A stretch of 64,000 nucleotides of DNA from Streptomyces sp. NRRL S-340 (GTDB lineage: Bacteria > Actinomycetota > Actinomycetes > Streptomycetales > Streptomycetaceae), in assembly GCF_000720185.1 (NCBI RefSeq), contig NZ_JOIY01000013.1:1-64000 (forward strand), given 5' to 3'. Positions 61,469 to 64,000 of the stretch are shown in pieces. The notes under the pieces were generated by a model, which saw only the letters and a program-made list of their open reading frames with translations, made no database searches and was not told where the DNA came from. Both the position numbers and the translations under genes were made by a program. Each line of letters begins with the position of its first letter. The first letter of the stretch is position 1.

Positions 61469-64000
61469 TCAGACGACCTCGATCAGCAGATCGCCGCCTT
61501 CCACCTGCTGGATGCGGTTGATGGCCAGCCGGCCCACCCGGCCGGACCTCGGGGCCGTGATGGCCGCCTCCATCTTCATGGCCTCGATCGTCGCGACGGT
61601 CGCCCCGGCCGCCACCTCCTCGCCCTCGGCGACCGCCAGGGTCACCACACCGGCGAAGGGGGCCGCGACGTGGCCGGGGTCGCCCCGGTCCGCCTTCTCC
61701 GTGACCGGGACGTCGGAGGCGGCGGCGGTGTCCCGCACCTGGATGGGGCGCAGCTGGCCGTTGAGGGAGGACATCACGGTGCGCATGCCCCGTTCGTCGG
61801 CCTCGCCGACGGCCTGCAGCTCGATCAGCAGCCGTACCCCGGGTTCGAGGTCGACGGCGTACTCCTTCGCCGGGCGCAGACCGTAGAAGAAGTCCTTGCT
61901 GTCGAGCACGCTCGTGTCGCCGTAGGCCTGGCGGTGCTGCTCGAAGTCGCGGGTCGGGCCGGGGAACAGCAGCCGGTTCAGGGTGGAGCGCCGGGACTTG
62001 TCCAGGCCCTCGCGGTCCTCGGCGCTCAGCTCCGCGACGGGCCTGGCCTCGGCGCGGCCCTTGAGCGCCTTGGTGCGGAAGGGCTCCGGCCAGCCGCCGG
62101 GCGGAGTGCCCAGCTCGCCGCGCAGGAAGCCGACGACGGAGTCGGGGATGTCGAACCGGTCGGGGGTCTGCTCGAAGTCCTCCGGTGCGACTCCCGCGCC
62201 CACCAGGTGCAGGGCGAGGTCACCGACCACCTTGGAGGAAGGGGTGACCTTCACCAGGCGGCCCAGGATCCGGTCGGCGGCGGCGTACATCGCCTCGATG
62301 TCCTCGAAGCGGTCGCCGAGGCCGAGGGCCACGGCCTGGGTGCGCAGGTTGGAGAGCTGCCCGCCGGGGATCTCGTGGTGGTAGACCCGGCCGGTCGGCG
62401 AGGCCAGACCCGCCTCGAAGGGGGCGTAGATCCTGCGGACGCTCTCCCAGTACGGCTCCAGGTCCCCGACGGCCTTCAGGTCCAGGCCGGTGGGGTGCTC
62501 GGAGTGGTCGGTGGCGGCGACGAGCGCCGACAGCGAAGGCTGGGATGTGGTGCCCGCCATCGAGGCGACCGCCCCGTCCACCGCGTCGGCACCGGCCCCG
62601 ACCGCGGCGAGGTAGGTGGCGAGCTGACCGCCCGCGGTGTCGTGGGTGTGCAGGTGGACCGGGAGGCCGAACTCGCGGCGCAGCGCCGAGACCAGTGTGG
62701 CCGCGGCGGGCGCCCGCAGCAGTCCGGCCATGTCCTTGACGGCCAGGACGTGCGCGCCCGCCTCGACGATCTGCTCGGCCAGGCGCAGGTAGTAGTCAAG
62801 GGTGTACAGGCGCTCGGCGGGGTCGGAGAGGTCGGCGGTGTAGCACAGGGCGACCTCGGCGACGGCCGTGCCCGTCTCGCGTACGGCGTCGATGGCCGGC
62901 CGCATCTGTCCCACGTCGTTGAGGGCGTCGAAGATGCGGAAGATGTCGACGCCGGTGGCCGCGGCCTCCTGCACGAAGGCGTCGGTCACCTCCGTCGGGT
63001 ACGGCGTGTACCCGACGGTGTTCCGGCCGCGCAGCAGCATCTGCAGGCAGATGTTGGGCACCGCCTCGCGCAGGGCGGCCAGACGCTCCCAGGGGTCCTC
63101 GGCGAGGAAGCGCAGCGCGACGTCGTAGGTGGCGCCGCCCCAGCACTCCAGGGAGAGCAGACCGGGCAGGGTGCGGGCGACGACGGGGGCGACGGCCAGG
63201 AGGTCCTTGGTGCGCACCCGCGTGGCGAGCAGGGACTGGTGGGCGTCGCGGAAGGTGGTGTCGGTGACGCCGAGCAGGGGCGACTCGCGCAGGTGCCGGG
63301 CGAATCCCTCCGGACCGAGTTCGACCAGCCGCTGCCGGGAGCCGGCGGGCGGCTCGCCGGGGGGCAGCGGCGGGAGTTTGGTGACCGGGTCGACGGTCTC
63401 GGGCCGCTCCCCGTGCGGCTTGTTGACGGTGACGTCGGCGAGGTAGGTGAGGAGCTTGGTGCCGCGGTCGGCGGAGGAGCGGGCGGTGAGCAGGTGCGGG
63501 CGCTGCTCGATGAACGACGTGGTGACCCGCCCTGCCTGGAAGTCGGGGTCGTCCAGGACGGCCTGCAGGAAGGGGATGTTGGTGGCGACGCCGCGGATGC
63601 GGAACTCCGCGACCGCGCGCCGGGCCCGGCCGACCGCGGCCTTGAAATCCCTTCCCCGGCAGGTGAGTTTGACGAGCATGGAGTCGAAGTGGGCGCTGAT
63701 CTCCGTACCCGCGTGGGTGGTTCCGCCGTCCAGGCGGATGCCCGAGCCGCCCGGTGAGCGGTAGGCGCTGATGCGGCCGGTGTCGGGGCGGAAGCCGTTG
63801 GCCGGGTCCTCGGTGGTGATACGGCACTGCAGGGCCGCGCCGCGCAGCCGTACGGTGTCCTGGGACAGTCCGAGGTCGGCCAGGGTCTCGCCGGCGGCGA
63901 TGCGCAGTTGTGCCTGGACCAGGTCGACGTCGGTGACCTCCTCGGTCACGGTGTGCTCCACCTGGATGCGCGGGTTCATCTCGATGAAGACGTGGTTGCC
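61469..64000 (-). CDS. pyc: Pyruvate carboxylase (partial, N-terminus beyond the window)
   Basis: The C-terminal 843 residues of a normally ~1125-residue biotin enzyme that makes oxaloacetate from pyruvate and bicarbonate with ATP. At the window edge is the end of the biotin carboxylase domain (HVFIEMNPRIQVEHTVTEEV), then its C-terminal lobe (ENGFRPDTGRISAYRS pattern), the carboxyltransferase TIM barrel (VTDTTFRDAHQSLLATRVRT, LECWGGATYDVALRFL, LQMLLRGRNTVGYTPYP), the PYC_OADA region and the biotinyl domain with EAMKMEA, whose Lys carries biotin, ending just before the stop at 61469. An anaplerotic housekeeping gene, convergent with the M20 gene. Confidence 0.97.
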   Translation of the reverse strand, partial: GNHVFIEMNPRIQVEHTVTEEVTDVDLVQAQLRIAAGETLADLGLSQDTVRLRGAALQCRITTEDPANGFRPDTGRISAYRSPGGSGIRLDGGTTHAGTEISAHFDSMLVKLTCRGRDFKAAVGRARRAVAEFRIRGVATNIPFLQAVLDDPDFQAGRVTTSFIEQRPHLLTARSSADRGTKLLTYLADVTVNKPHGERPETVDPVTKLPPLPPGEPPAGSRQRLVELGPEGFARHLRESPLLGVTDTTFRDAHQSLLATRVRTKDLLAVAPVVARTLPGLLSLECWGGATYDVALRFLAEDPWERLAALREAVPNICLQMLLRGRNTVGYTPYPTEVTDAFVQEAAATGVDIFRIFDALNDVGQMRPAIDAVRETGTAVAEVALCYTADLSDPAERLYTLDYYLRLAEQIVEAGAHVLAVKDMAGLLRAPAAATLVSALRREFGLPVHLHTHDTAGGQLATYLAAVGAGADAVDGAVASMAGTTSQPSLSALVAATDHSEHPTGLDLKAVGDLEPYWESVRRIYAPFEAGLASPTGRVYHHEIPGGQLSNLRTQAVALGLGDRFEDIEAMYAAADRILGRLVKVTPSSKVVGDLALHLVGAGVAPEDFEQTPDRFDIPDSVVGFLRGELGTPPGGWPEPFRTKALKGRAEARPVAELSAEDREGLDKSRRSTLNRLLFPGPTRDFEQHRQAYGDTSVLDSKDFFYGLRPAKEYAVDLEPGVRLLIELQAVGEADERGMRTVMSSLNGQLRPIQVRDTAAASDVPVTEKADRGDPGHVAAPFAGVVTLAVAEGEEVAAGATVATIEAMKMEAAITAPRSGRVGRLAINRIQQVEGGDLLIEVV

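Overview
The window is GC-rich DNA with strong third-position GC bias, GTG starts, Tat and Sec exported enzymes, and Streptomyces-type genes (snapalysin with its LysR regulator, a bla/blaA/blaB set, TerD, pyruvate carboxylase). It is almost certainly a chromosomal segment of a Streptomyces or close relative, rich in secreted carbohydrate enzymes and catabolic or regulatory accessory genes. I see no rRNA, tRNA, CRISPR array, phage structural gene or transposase.

Layout. 0.2-1.6 kb: a glutamate-cysteine ligase-like enzyme. 2.0-11.6 kb: three exported glycosidases in a row (GH127-like with LamG, GH106-like, GH78), preceded by a promoter flanked by two matching operator-like sites. 11.7-13.1 kb: HxlR regulator divergent from an alpha/beta hydrolase. 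13.3-16.3 kb: class A beta-lactamase divergent from a LysR regulator and a penicillin-recognising homologue, the blaL/blaA/blaB arrangement. 16.4-18.0 kb: a cysteine-rich leader peptide before an SDF-family symporter. 18.3-20.7 kb: TetR divergent from two short-chain dehydrogenases. 20.9-23 kb: secreted trypsin-like protease and a TetR regulator. 23.3-31.3 kb: P450 plus ferredoxin, class V aminotransferase-fold enzyme, PL7 alginate lyase, a frameshifted second P450, and a MarR/MFS pair. 31.4-37.3 kb: MHS transporter, phosphodiester glycosidase, NCS1 permease and a decayed TetR gene.

37.3-46.7 kb is a coherent sugar-catabolic locus: DeoR/LacI-type regulator, secreted beta-helix protein, DUF2264 glycosidase, sugar ABC transporter without its own ATPase, and a 2-hydroxyacid dehydrogenase. 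Related CGATCGAA-type operators sit at its three promoter regions, so one regulator probably controls the set. 47-64 kb: GH92 mannosidase with a LacI-type operator, DinB, TerD, two methyltransferases, snpA/snpR, DUF1330, a DUF3533-like membrane protein, an APC permease, a truncated nucleotide-sugar dehydrogenase, an esterase-like hydrolase, an M20 amidohydrolase and, running off the right edge, pyruvate carboxylase.

The most unusual observations are: (1) two copies, 50 kb apart, of a ~161-bp nested palindromic element whose stems carry compensatory base changes, one copy supplying the last 25 codons of snpR; (2) an apparently leaderless Cys-rich upstream ORF that predicts cysteine-responsive control of the symporter; (3) the CGATCGAA operator regulon.
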